Source: Bacteroidales bacterium (lineage in GTDB: Bacteria > Bacteroidota > Bacteroidia > Bacteroidales > F082). From it: a stretch of 64,000 nt of DNA. The stretch spans positions 1 through 64,000 of the forward strand of contig JAFXMK010000014.1 of the NCBI GenBank assembly GCA_017530365.1. Reading direction: 5' to 3'. Positions 1-8,165 of the stretch are shown one piece after another (the stretch's first letter is position 1; each line of letters starts with the position of its first letter). The notes beneath the pieces are model-generated. The model was not told the DNA's origin, did no database searches, and saw nothing but the letters and a program-made list of their open reading frames with translations. Position numbers and translations under genes: made by a program.

Positions 1-337
1 GTGCCAGGGTGATGATGTCGCCGACGATAGGTACCCAGGCGAGAAGGGCGAGCCAGATGCCGTAGCGATCCACTTTTTCTTTTTGTTGTTCCAGTTTTTC
101 AGGCTTGACTTTGAACCATTTCTCGATCCATTCCCATTTGCCGATGCGTCCAATCCAGTAGGTGGAGACGCTTCCGAGCCAGTTGCCCAGTGTCCCTACG
201 ATGAGGCAGGCAACAGGATTCTTTGTTGCTACCAGCACCGCGATATACAGCGCACTCGAGCTGATCGGCACGATGGTCGCCGCTAGAAAGGTGCCTATGA
301 ACAGGCCCAACAGACCGAGACTTTCCAACCAAGACAT
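1..337 (-). CDS. YqaA/DedA-like (SNARE-associated) membrane protein, 3' part cut by window edge
   Basis: About 112 codons are visible from the ATG at 337, and the frame is still open at base 1, so the C-terminus lies outside the window. The protein starts MSWLESLGLLGLFIGTFLAA. It continues with the small-residue-rich hydrophobic pattern of the YqaA branch of the DedA/VTT family, including a segment reading GTLGNWLGSVSTYWIGR and, near the cut, a WVPIVGDIITLA segment. Members are inner-membrane proteins with re-entrant loops, linked to lipid scrambling or flippase-like roles; the exact substrate here is unknown. A -7 promoter element lies about 20 bases upstream. The gene is divergent from the large helicase at 424. 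The family call is good; the function is inferred only from the family. Confidence 0.8.
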   Translation of the reverse strand, partial: MSWLESLGLLGLFIGTFLAATIVPISSSALYIAVLVATKNPVACLIVGTLGNWLGSVSTYWIGRIGKWEWIEKWFKVKPEKLEQQKEKVDRYGIWLALLAWVPIVGDIITLA

Positions 338-356
338 GAGGTGGGGTTTTAGGGTG

Positions 357-364
357 CAAAAATA
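357..364 (-). promoter_or_regulatory. -7 promoter element for the YqaA-like gene
   Basis: Read on the minus strand this is TATTTTTG, a full match to the Bacteroidetes -7 consensus TAnnTTTG, about 20 bases upstream of the ATG. No clear TTG -33 element was found at 19-21 bases. Confidence 0.45.
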
Positions 365-423
365 GCGTATTATTTGTCGTTTTCGAAAAATAACGTATTA
401 TTGCAAGCAATAATCGAGAACAA

Positions 424-3400
424 ATGATTGTTTTTATTGACACTGAGGTTGGTGTTCAAACCAAGAAAGTGGAAGATTATGGCGCTATTAGGGATGATGG
501 TGCCATGTTGCACACACACTCAAAATCCGAATTCGATACCTTTGTGTCAAAATGTGATACGGTTTGCGGCCATAACATCATTAATCACGATTTACAGTAC
601 ATCACGCTGAAAGGGAATCAGACTATTGTGGATACGCTGTTCCTTTCGCCTCTTTTGTTTCCCAAGCGTCCCTATCACAATTTGGTGAAGGATGATAAAC
701 TGCAAGTTGATGAGTTGAATAACCCATTAAACGACGCCATAAAAGCACGCGACTTGTTCAATGATGAGGTGGCGGCATGGAGACGACTTTCACCGGATAG
801 ACAAGAAATATACTATCAGCTTCTGAACGACACCAATGAGTTTAAGGGATTCTTCAAATATATAAATTACAAATCTACAAATCAACAATCTTTATTGGGT
901 AGGTTTTTGAGAACCCAACCCGATTGGACTTCTCTGATCCTAAAAGAATACCAAGGCAAAATTTGCAGCCATGCTGATTTTACCGTATTGGCACGACAAT
1001 ACCCCATAGAGACGGCCTATTGTCTGGCAGTGATTGGAGCCGACGATGTTTTTTCCATCACCCCCGCTTGGGTAACTAGAAATTTTCCGAAAGTGGCCAA
1101 TGTGATGAACTGGCTCTGCAACACCTCTTGTGGTAATTGTGATTATTGTCGCCAAAAGCTGGATGCACATTACGGTCTTAAAGAATTCTTCGGTTACGAC
1201 GAGTTTCGCGCTTTTGATGGGATTGCCATGCAACAACAGGCGGTGGAATCAGCCATTCGAGGAGAATCTCTGTTGACGATATTCCCGACAGGAGGCGGCA
1301 AATCGCTTACTTTTCAATTGCCTGCGTTGATGGCAGGTCGCAATACCCATGGTCTTACAGTAGTCATCTCCCCGTTGCAATCGCTGATGAAAGACCAGGT
1401 GGACAACTTGGCCGCTCGAGGCATTAGTGATGCGGTGACCATCAATGGCTTGCTGGATCCCATCGAACGTGCGGTGGCTATTAGTCAAGTGGCTGACGGA
1501 ACCGCCAATCTGCTTTACATCGCCCCCGAGATGCTTCGTTCCAAGACGATTGAACGTCTGCTGCTGGGTCGAAATGTAGTTCGTTTCGTAATCGATGAAG
1601 CCCATTGTTTCTCGGCATGGGGACACGATTTCCGTACCGACTATCTGTTTATCGGCGACTTTATCCGTCAGTTGCAAGAGAAGAAGCGTCAAAGCCAACC
1701 GATTGCTGTTTCATGCTTCACGGCTACAGCCAAACAGAAAGTCGTTAGTGATATTTGCGACTATTTTAGAGCAAAGCTGAAATTGGAGTTAAAGGTGTTC
1801 GCCGCCAATGCCGAACGTAAAAATTTGCGTTATTCTGTATTACACGCGGATACGCCTGACGAGAAATACAACCTGTTGAGGTCTCTTATCATCGGCCACA
1901 ATAGTCCTACAATCGTATATGTGTCCCGCACAAGACAGACACAAGAATTGGCAGAACATCTAGTCAACGATGGTGTCCGAGCACTTCCGTTCAATGGCAG
2001 GATGGAAGCCGCTGAAAAAGTAAAAAACCAAAATGCCTTTATGGCTGGTGAGGCACAGGTCATCGTGGCTACTTCCGCCTTCGGAATGGGGGTGGACAAG
2101 AAGGATGTGGGGCTAGTGGTCCATTATGATATCAGTGATTCTCTCGAGAACTATGTACAGGAGGCCGGACGCGCTGGTCGTGACCCTCAAATGCAAGCTG
2201 ATTGCTATGTGCTCTATTCCGATAACGATCTTGACAAACATTTCATCCTCCTCAACCAAACCAAACTTAGCATTAGTGAGATCCAGCAGGTTTGGAAAGC
2301 CATCAAAGACCTTACCGCCAAACGGGACCAGGTGAGCTGTTCGCCATTGGATATTGCCCGTCAGGCAGGCTGGAGCGAAGAGGTTCACGATGTAGAGACA
2401 CGTATCCGTGCCGCCATTGCCGCTTTGGAGGAGGCGGGATTCATCCAACGAAGAAGCAACTCCCCACATGTATTCGCTACTGGCATTGCTGTAAAAAACA
2501 TGGACGAAGCCCGTCATCGGCTGATGCAATCTCAGTTGTTTGACGATCATTCTCGCGAAGAGGCGGCTCGCATCATCAAGTCGCTCATCAGTGCTCGTGC
2601 CACAGCAGAAGGTCGAGGGGCCGAGGCAGAAAGTCGTGTCGATTATCTGGCCGACATCCTCGGCATGAGCAAGGCCACCGTCATTCGAAACATCAACTTG
2701 ATGCGGCAAGACGGTCTTTTGGCAGATAGCCGCGATATGCAGGCCTGGATTTCAAAGAGCACCTCCTTACGCAACCTCGATGCCGTTTTGCGGTTGGAGC
2801 AGTTCATGATCCAACGTTTTTCGGAAGAATCGCACCGTTTCAACTACAAGGAATTAAACGAGGAAGCCCTTAAAGCAGGATTGACCTACTCCAATGTGAA
2901 GCGATTGAGGATGCTTCTGCATTTTCTCTCATTGAAAGGATATATACACAAGCAAGAGCATGGTTCCACTGAAAGTGTCAGTGTCCGTCTGCAAGCTTCC
3001 GCTGAGGTGACAAAAGCCCGTCTCGAACGCCGGATGGGCATCTGTCGGTTTGTGGTGGAAACATTAAACGCCCGTCGCGATCCCGAAAAGGAACCTTCGT
3101 TGGTCAACTTCTCTTTGGTTGAGTTACTGAAACAGTACCAGTTAGCTAGCCAGCAGTCCATGTTTGCCGACAATGAAAAACCAACGATTGCCGACATAGA
3201 AGAAGCCCTGTTGTATCTTTCCAAAACGGAATTGATGAAAATTGAGGGCGGTTTTCTTGTCATCTACAACACCATGCAAATCGGTCGCCTGGTGGACCGT
3301 CGCACACGCTACGGGAAGGAGCAGTACCGATTGTTGGATGAGTTTTACAAACAGCGTATCCGTCAGATTCATATCGTCGGCGAATACGCCAACCTCATGG

Positions 3401-5121
3401 TACGCGACTATGATGCGGCGTTGCGTTTTGTGAGTGAATACTTCACGATGGATTTCCGAAAATTCGTCAACAAATATTTCAAGGAAGAGCGTCGAGTTCA
3501 GATTGACCAGAATATCACCCCCGCCAAATACAAGAAACTGTTCGGGTCGCTTTCTGATCGACAGCGTGAGATCATCAACGACCAGCAGTCCAAATACATT
3601 GTAGTCGCAGCGGGTCCTGGTAGTGGCAAGACTCGGGTGCTGGTTCACAAGTTGGCTTCATTGTTGTTGTTGGAGGATGTGAAACACGAGCAACTGCTGA
3701 TGCTCACATTCTCGAGGGTGGCGGCCACAGAATTCAAGAAACGTCTTATCGAATTGGTGGGTGGAGCAGCGCATTTTGTGGATATCAAGACCTTCCATTC
3801 CTACAGCTTCGATTTGATTGGAAAACAGGGTAATCTGGAGGAAGCGGGCGATGTAGTACGGCATGCGGCAGAGATGATTGAGAGGGGAGAGGTGGAGGTA
3901 TCAAAAATCGCCAAGAGTGTCTTGGTCATCGATGAAGCCCAAGACATGGGTGCCGATGATTTCCGTTTGGTTCAAGCCTTGATGCGTCACAACGAAGAGA
4001 TGCGTGTTATTGCAGTGGGCGATGATGACCAGAACATTTATGCTTTCCGGGGTTCCGATTCCAGTTATATGCAGTCGCTTGTTCGGAATGAGGGAGCTAA
4101 GCTCTTTGAGATGACGGAGAATTATCGTTCCATGCGCGCCATCGTCGATTGTGCCAATCGTTTTGTGCAGCGCATTCCGAATCGGATGAAACATAACCTG
4201 ATCGTGGCCGTCTCTCAAGAACAAGGCCACGTTGAAGCACCTGCCGTTTTTCGATTCACCCCTCTTGCTTTTCAAGTTGAAGGTACCACGGCAGTCCTCA
4301 CCCGTACCAACGAAGAAACCCTTCAGGTAGCGTATGAATTGGAGCAGCTTGGGATACACACAACGGTTGCCCAGTCTATGGGTGGTTTCCGTTTCTGTAA
4401 TCTTGCGGAAGTAAGATATTTCCTGAAACAGTTGGCCTCTTCTGATGATGTCTCCATCTCAAGAGACCAATGGCAAGAAGCAAAAAAACGCACCATTGAA
4501 ACGTATGCTACCAGTAAATGCTTGGAGGTTATGCGTCATTTCTTCGCGGACTTTGAGGATACGCACAAGGTTTATTATCGTAGTGATTTACAAGAGTTTA
4601 TCTTTGAGTCTAACCCGGAAGACTTCATTACAGCAGACAAAAAATCGGTTTTTATCAGCACCATTCATAAAGCAAAAGGTCGTGAATTTGACAACGTCTA
4701 TTTGATGTCAGCAGTACCAGATAGTTCAAAGGTCGAAGACGTGCGCTCCTATTATGTGGGTCTTACACGAGCCAAGCGCAACCTCTATCTTTTACAAAAC
4801 CAGTGTAGTCAAAGTACATGGGTCTCAGTGTCTTTATCGATGCATGATGTGTGGCTTGACTTTTGTAAATCTCGAAAAACCACCATTCTTCAACTTCGCA
4901 GTGGCAATCAGCTGACTTATCGGGATGGCTATCTTTTTAATGAGCAAGGTCTCAGTGTAGCAGCTTTGTCCTCTACAGGTAAGGGAAAATTGAAGGCTTG
5001 GCAGGACAAAGGCTATGAGGTTGTGGGTGCGGAGGTGAGTTACACGGTTGCCTGGCGACCGAATCATGCTGACACCGATTATGCAGTGTGTTTGGCGAAT
5101 GTCGTTTTGGAAAGACAATAA
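424..5121 (+). CDS. Exonuclease-like / RecQ / UvrD triple-fusion DNA helicase
   Basis: A 1565-residue protein with two complete SF1/SF2 helicase engines. Residues 1-115 resemble a DEDD 3'-5' exonuclease: FIDTE (D6, E8), GHNIINHD (N51-D56) and D70. The last motif reads NDAIKARD (103-110), with Asn where DEDDh enzymes have His. A Cys cluster CNTSCGNCDYC lies near residue 233. RecQ motifs follow: GGGKS (~291), DEAH (~389) and QEAGRAGRD. A winged-helix-rich middle leads to a UvrD/Rep-type helicase: AAGPGSGKT (~1061), DEAQD (~1169), GDDDQNIYAFRGS (~1199) and HKAKGREFDNVYL (~1415). It probably unwinds and processes DNA in repair, recombination or anti-phage defence. The stop lies 8 bases before the DUF5131 gene, suggesting co-transcription. 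Domain calls are firm; the biological role is unproven. Confidence 0.9.
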   Translation: MIVFIDTEVGVQTKKVEDYGAIRDDGAMLHTHSKSEFDTFVSKCDTVCGHNIINHDLQYITLKGNQTIVDTLFLSPLLFPKRPYHNLVKDDKLQVDELNNPLNDAIKARDLFNDEVAAWRRLSPDRQEIYYQLLNDTNEFKGFFKYINYKSTNQQSLLGRFLRTQPDWTSLILKEYQGKICSHADFTVLARQYPIETAYCLAVIGADDVFSITPAWVTRNFPKVANVMNWLCNTSCGNCDYCRQKLDAHYGLKEFFGYDEFRAFDGIAMQQQAVESAIRGESLLTIFPTGGGKSLTFQLPALMAGRNTHGLTVVISPLQSLMKDQVDNLAARGISDAVTINGLLDPIERAVAISQVADGTANLLYIAPEMLRSKTIERLLLGRNVVRFVIDEAHCFSAWGHDFRTDYLFIGDFIRQLQEKKRQSQPIAVSCFTATAKQKVVSDICDYFRAKLKLELKVFAANAERKNLRYSVLHADTPDEKYNLLRSLIIGHNSPTIVYVSRTRQTQELAEHLVNDGVRALPFNGRMEAAEKVKNQNAFMAGEAQVIVATSAFGMGVDKKDVGLVVHYDISDSLENYVQEAGRAGRDPQMQADCYVLYSDNDLDKHFILLNQTKLSISEIQQVWKAIKDLTAKRDQVSCSPLDIARQAGWSEEVHDVETRIRAAIAALEEAGFIQRRSNSPHVFATGIAVKNMDEARHRLMQSQLFDDHSREEAARIIKSLISARATAEGRGAEAESRVDYLADILGMSKATVIRNINLMRQDGLLADSRDMQAWISKSTSLRNLDAVLRLEQFMIQRFSEESHRFNYKELNEEALKAGLTYSNVKRLRMLLHFLSLKGYIHKQEHGSTESVSVRLQASAEVTKARLERRMGICRFVVETLNARRDPEKEPSLVNFSLVELLKQYQLASQQSMFADNEKPTIADIEEALLYLSKTELMKIEGGFLVIYNTMQIGRLVDRRTRYGKEQYRLLDEFYKQRIRQIHIVGEYANLMVRDYDAALRFVSEYFTMDFRKFVNKYFKEERRVQIDQNITPAKYKKLFGSLSDRQREIINDQQSKYIVVAAGPGSGKTRVLVHKLASLLLLEDVKHEQLLMLTFSRVAATEFKKRLIELVGGAAHFVDIKTFHSYSFDLIGKQGNLEEAGDVVRHAAEMIERGEVEVSKIAKSVLVIDEAQDMGADDFRLVQALMRHNEEMRVIAVGDDDQNIYAFRGSDSSYMQSLVRNEGAKLFEMTENYRSMRAIVDCANRFVQRIPNRMKHNLIVAVSQEQGHVEAPAVFRFTPLAFQVEGTTAVLTRTNEETLQVAYELEQLGIHTTVAQSMGGFRFCNLAEVRYFLKQLASSDDVSISRDQWQEAKKRTIETYATSKCLEVMRHFFADFEDTHKVYYRSDLQEFIFESNPEDFITADKKSVFISTIHKAKGREFDNVYLMSAVPDSSKVEDVRSYYVGLTRAKRNLYLLQNQCSQSTWVSVSLSMHDVWLDFCKSRKTTILQLRSGNQLTYRDGYLFNEQGLSVAALSSTGKGKLKAWQDKGYEVVGAEVSYTVAWRPNHADTDYAVCLANVVLERQ

Positions 5122-5129
5122 AGAACATC

Positions 5130-5933
5130 ATGTCCGAACATTGGGAGATTTACGCCGACTGGAATCCGTGGCACGGATGCACCAAGATCAGTCCTGGGTG
5201 CAAGTACTGCTATGTCTATCGTCAGGATGCGATGTATGGCAGTGAGATTTCCAGCAGTGAATGTCGCAAGACAGGTAATTACAATCTCCCCATTAAGCGG
5301 AAGCGCGACAAGTCGTGGAAGATTGAGAGCGGGAAGGTCGTTTTTACCTGCTTCACCTCGGATTTTCTGTTGAAAGACGCCGATGAATGGCGTCCCGACT
5401 GTTGGCAGATGATGCGTCGCCGAAGCGATTTGTGGTTCTTTTTCTTCACCAAGCGCATCGACCGTTTTATGGAGTGTGTGCCCGACGACTGGGGTGACGG
5501 CTATGACAATGTCATCGTGGGCTGTACCGTTGAGAACCAAGAGATGGCTGATTACCGTTTGCCCATCTTCCTGTCGTTGCCTATCAAGCGCAAGAGCATT
5601 ATTGCCTCGCCCTTGCTCACGGCCATGGACCTCACGCCCTATCTGAACGAAACCATCGACGAAGTGTCGGTGGGCGGCGAGTCAGGCGTGGATGCCCGTC
5701 CTTGCGATTACGATTGGGTCCTTGCTCTTAGGGAGCAATGTATCGCCAAGGACGTTGCTTTCCGTTTCCACCAGACCGGAGCCCATTTCATCAAGGACGG
5801 CAAGATGTACCGTGTGCCCCGTTGCTACCAGCTCAGCCAGGCCCACAAAGCCAACATCGATTACAAAATCGGCAAGTACCTCGTTCCCGAAACGGTGAAG
5901 TTCCAGTGGAAGGAGGAGGATTATCATGATTAA
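5130..5933 (+). CDS. DUF5131 (phage Gp37/Gp68-like) three-cysteine protein
   Basis: The ATG at 5130 gives 267 residues and is preferred over an upstream in-frame start at 5088, which lies inside the helicase gene. The N-terminus WNPWHGCTKISPGCKYCYV carries the family's C-x5-C-x2-C cluster. Later segments SDFLLKDADEWRPDCWQMM, FFTKRIDRF, NVIVGCTVENQE and VGGESG are also characteristic. The cysteine cluster suggests an iron-sulfur, radical-SAM-like centre, but no reaction is established that I know of. The gene follows the exonuclease-RecQ-UvrD gene by 8 bases. The family is known from phages and from gene neighbourhoods with TcmP partners; no TcmP gene is seen here. Confidence 0.85.
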   Translation: MSEHWEIYADWNPWHGCTKISPGCKYCYVYRQDAMYGSEISSSECRKTGNYNLPIKRKRDKSWKIESGKVVFTCFTSDFLLKDADEWRPDCWQMMRRRSDLWFFFFTKRIDRFMECVPDDWGDGYDNVIVGCTVENQEMADYRLPIFLSLPIKRKSIIASPLLTAMDLTPYLNETIDEVSVGGESGVDARPCDYDWVLALREQCIAKDVAFRFHQTGAHFIKDGKMYRVPRCYQLSQAHKANIDYKIGKYLVPETVKFQWKEEDYHD

Positions 5934-5942
5934 AACAAAGGA

Positions 5943-6434
5943 ATGAATATGCGTAAACTTAGAGAAATAGCTGGTTATGTCCTTGGGGGATTGATGTTTG
6001 TGTTGCTGATCCCGACGGTGATGTGGTTGGTTTCGGGCCGTCCCGGATTTTTGGCGGCTCCGATCTGGAGGATGGTGGTTGCCCTTATTTTGTCGTTGGT
6101 TGGACTGTCGCTGAGCGTCTGGTCCATCGTCTATATGCGTCGCAAAGGCGATGGTAATCCCATGGACGCCTTTGGCCACGAGGTCGCTCCCCGCACGAAG
6201 CACCTGATGACCGAAGGTCCCTACCGTCTGAGTCGCAACCCCATGCTCTCTGGAAGTTTCATCTACTATGCCGGAGTATGTATCTGGCTTTGGACCTGGC
6301 AGGCACTGTTAGTCTTCGTGGCGTTCATTGCCATCATGATGCTGCAAGTCTTTTCTGAAGAGAAGCGCCTCCGCAAGGATTTCGGCGAGGAATATGAAGC
6401 TTATTGCCGGCGGACGGGGAGGTTTTGGCCTTAA
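5943..6434 (+). CDS. Isoprenylcysteine carboxyl methyltransferase-like membrane protein
   Basis: A 163-residue integral membrane protein with about four hydrophobic segments (residues ~8-28, 42-63, 100-117 and 118-136). It carries the ICMT/PEMT-type C-terminal signature: GPYRLSRNPMLSG, then EEKRLRKDFGEEYEAYCRRTGRF. This motif binds S-adenosylmethionine in the isoprenylcysteine and phospholipid methyltransferase superfamily. Bacterial substrates are generally unknown. The gene follows DUF5131 by 9 bases, and an AAAGGA run sits directly upstream of the ATG; a second ATG two codons in is an alternative start. Co-transcription with the helicase and DUF5131 is possible, but a functional link is not obvious. 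Confidence 0.82.
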   Translation: MNMRKLREIAGYVLGGLMFVLLIPTVMWLVSGRPGFLAAPIWRMVVALILSLVGLSLSVWSIVYMRRKGDGNPMDAFGHEVAPRTKHLMTEGPYRLSRNPMLSGSFIYYAGVCIWLWTWQALLVFVAFIAIMMLQVFSEEKRLRKDFGEEYEAYCRRTGRFWP

Positions 6435-6484
6435 CGCAGACGGAGTCTGAACGCAATTAAAGACGATAATTGAATACGGCAATT

Positions 6485-7363
6485 CTATAGGTTATCCTCC
6501 ACGATATATTCCTCATTGATATACATACAGCAACCTGGATTTTGTTCGTATTTATCAATTGGCTTCTTCACCAATTGAAAAGGGAAAGCGTTTGGTTCGC
6601 CATATCTGTACTTCCAAGAGTCAAAATACTCCACCACACTCTCCTCTCCTTTGTACTTCACTCTACAGCGCTTGTGAAACTTGGGGTCGAAATACTTCGC
6701 CAGATCGTCCCAATCCAAAAGAGCATCAATATCTGAAAGGAGACCCACCGAGTACCGGTTTTTTCCCTCTTCTTCATGCTCCACCACCTTATAACTTATA
6801 TTCCCCAAATCACCTTCCATCACTTCAATCCATTTATACATCGCCAATTGTTCGTCAGTACGAATGTCATTTTCTAACATGAAACGCATCAGCAAGTCAA
6901 TGGGATTCAACCAACGTTCTGCCTCAATACGGAGGTGAAAATTGAACGAGATGCTCAAGTGCCATGATATTTCACGCCTAATGTCGAATGCACAGAACTT
7001 CCTTCTTTCGGGCGAAAGCACCTCGCGTCCGTACCTGACGATGTCGTGGCAATGCGAACCCGCATACGATTTACGCCCTAGGGCATAGTGAATTGAATAC
7101 CACATCATGTCTCTTTCCATCCAGCGGTTGCTCAAGTTGACCACATCCTTGATTTTCTTACGCTTCAAATAGTTTGCAATCTCAGCCGCCAATTCATGGA
7201 AAGCAGGTGTATCGTACTCAATGTCGCGATATACTTTGAACTGCTCCAGTATCTTGCGGCCACTCTTGCTGTTTTTGTCAGTTAATCCGATAGCGTATCT
7301 GTAGCCCATCCATATCAGCGATTCTTGGTAGAAATTGTCAGTCTTTTTGATTTTGTTTGTCAT
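6485..7363 (-). CDS. Unrecognised protein, 292 residues
   Basis: I do not recognise this protein. The ATG at 7363 (MTNKIKKTDNFYQES) is preferred; an in-frame start 24 codons upstream gives a Lys-rich, unconvincing N-terminus. The protein is soluble, with many Trp, Tyr and charged residues (RWMERDMMWYSIHYALGRKS). It has no signal peptide, no membrane segment and no obvious catalytic motif. A His/Cys-containing stretch (GSHCHDIVRYGREVLS) lies near the middle. It is the only minus-strand gene in this accessory block, is divergent from the next two small genes, and its 3' end converges on the methyltransferase gene. Its AT-richer composition suggests accessory cargo. Confidence 0.6.
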   Translation of the reverse strand: MTNKIKKTDNFYQESLIWMGYRYAIGLTDKNSKSGRKILEQFKVYRDIEYDTPAFHELAAEIANYLKRKKIKDVVNLSNRWMERDMMWYSIHYALGRKSYAGSHCHDIVRYGREVLSPERRKFCAFDIRREISWHLSISFNFHLRIEAERWLNPIDLLMRFMLENDIRTDEQLAMYKWIEVMEGDLGNISYKVVEHEEEGKNRYSVGLLSDIDALLDWDDLAKYFDPKFHKRCRVKYKGEESVVEYFDSWKYRYGEPNAFPFQLVKKPIDKYEQNPGCCMYINEEYIVEDNL

Positions 7364-7520
7364 GGCTTTTCTGTTTTTTTGGTGTTTTTTACCTGTAAGT
7401 ACCTTTTTTTCTGAAATGTTACATGTTTTCCCCATTTTTTTGAGGGTAAAATACTAGAACAAATGAAACATTCGGCCCTCTTTTGCTACTTATTGGCGAA
7501 GTTGTAAAACACAAGTAGTT

Positions 7521-7847
7521 ATGACACCAACTCGTGAACAATTCAAAGAATTCATTGCCGCCGTGAAGAAGGCGCAGCAAAAAGAAGACAACTTAAACAA
7601 AGCATTGGAACTGATTTGGGATGATGACCAGGGTCAACATACCCCATTTTACATTTCACCATTTTGGGATGCTATTTATAAAGCCTTCAACTTCATGTTT
7701 GGACTTGAAGATGATGAATATGTTGGGAATGAACTATCTTGGTGGTTGGAGGAAGCACCCCAAAATGAGGCAAAGTACTGGATTGATAAGAGAGAATATA
7801 ACGTCAGCGATATTGACGCGTTCTATGATTTTCTGGTTGAGTTTTAA
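7521..7847 (+). CDS. Small acidic protein, 108 residues, unknown
   Basis: I do not recognise this protein. It is strongly acidic and aromatic, with an N-terminal helix (TREQFKEFIAAVKKAQQKED). A WWLEEAPQNEAKYWIDKREY stretch and a DIDAFYDFLVEF tail follow. There is no signal peptide. Size, acidity and aromatic content resemble immunity proteins of toxin systems, but no cognate toxin is visible, so this is only a resemblance. It is followed 15 bases later by an 82-residue gene, and the pair is probably co-transcribed. Confidence 0.55.
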   Translation: MTPTREQFKEFIAAVKKAQQKEDNLNKALELIWDDDQGQHTPFYISPFWDAIYKAFNFMFGLEDDEYVGNELSWWLEEAPQNEAKYWIDKREYNVSDIDAFYDFLVEF

Positions 7848-7862
7848 AGGGAAATAGATGAT

Positions 7863-8111
7863 ATGAAAAAGAACAATATAACTGTAGTTGATAATATTAC
7901 AACTTCAGCACCAAAATTCAAAATAGGTGATACCATATACTGGTATTGCGATAAGGAACAAAGAACACATCATGCTCGGGTGAAATATGTTAATTATGTT
8001 CATATTGGCGATTTTTACAACGATATCAATTATGAGGTCGAATCAATATGTTGTAGTGAAATGAAAACTTTTTTTATTGACGAAAATGATGCCATGACGA
8101 CAGATAATTAA
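7863..8111 (+). CDS. Small protein, 82 residues, unknown
   Basis: I do not recognise this protein. After a short polar N-terminus, the segment FKIGDTIYWYCDKEQRTHHA and the following strands (VKYVNYVHIGDF, YEVESICC) look like a small all-beta, SH3-like or KOW-like barrel. It ends in an acidic tail (DENDAMTTDN). There is no signal peptide. It lies 15 bases after the acidic 108-residue gene and 54 bases before the DUF2075 gene, which has its own -7 element. Coding status rests on the clean ORF and tight spacing. Confidence 0.5.
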   Translation: MKKNNITVVDNITTSAPKFKIGDTIYWYCDKEQRTHHARVKYVNYVHIGDFYNDINYEVESICCSEMKTFFIDENDAMTTDN

Positions 8112-8130
8112 ATAACAATGGATTTTTATG

Positions 8131-8138
8131 TATTTTTG
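8131..8138 (+). promoter_or_regulatory. -7 promoter element for the DUF2075-Nudix-HNH operon
   Basis: TATTTTTG is a full match to TAnnTTTG, ending 27 bases before the ATG at 8166. No canonical TTG lies 19-21 bases upstream. It suggests that the three-gene operon is transcribed independently of the two small genes before it. Confidence 0.5.
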
Positions 8139-8165
8139 TGAAGCAATACTCCTACATTATGAATA

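Noticed and set aside
7521-8111. Toxin-antitoxin pair formed by the two small genes
   Set aside because: No toxin fold or antitoxin DNA-binding domain is recognisable; only size and spacing suggest it.
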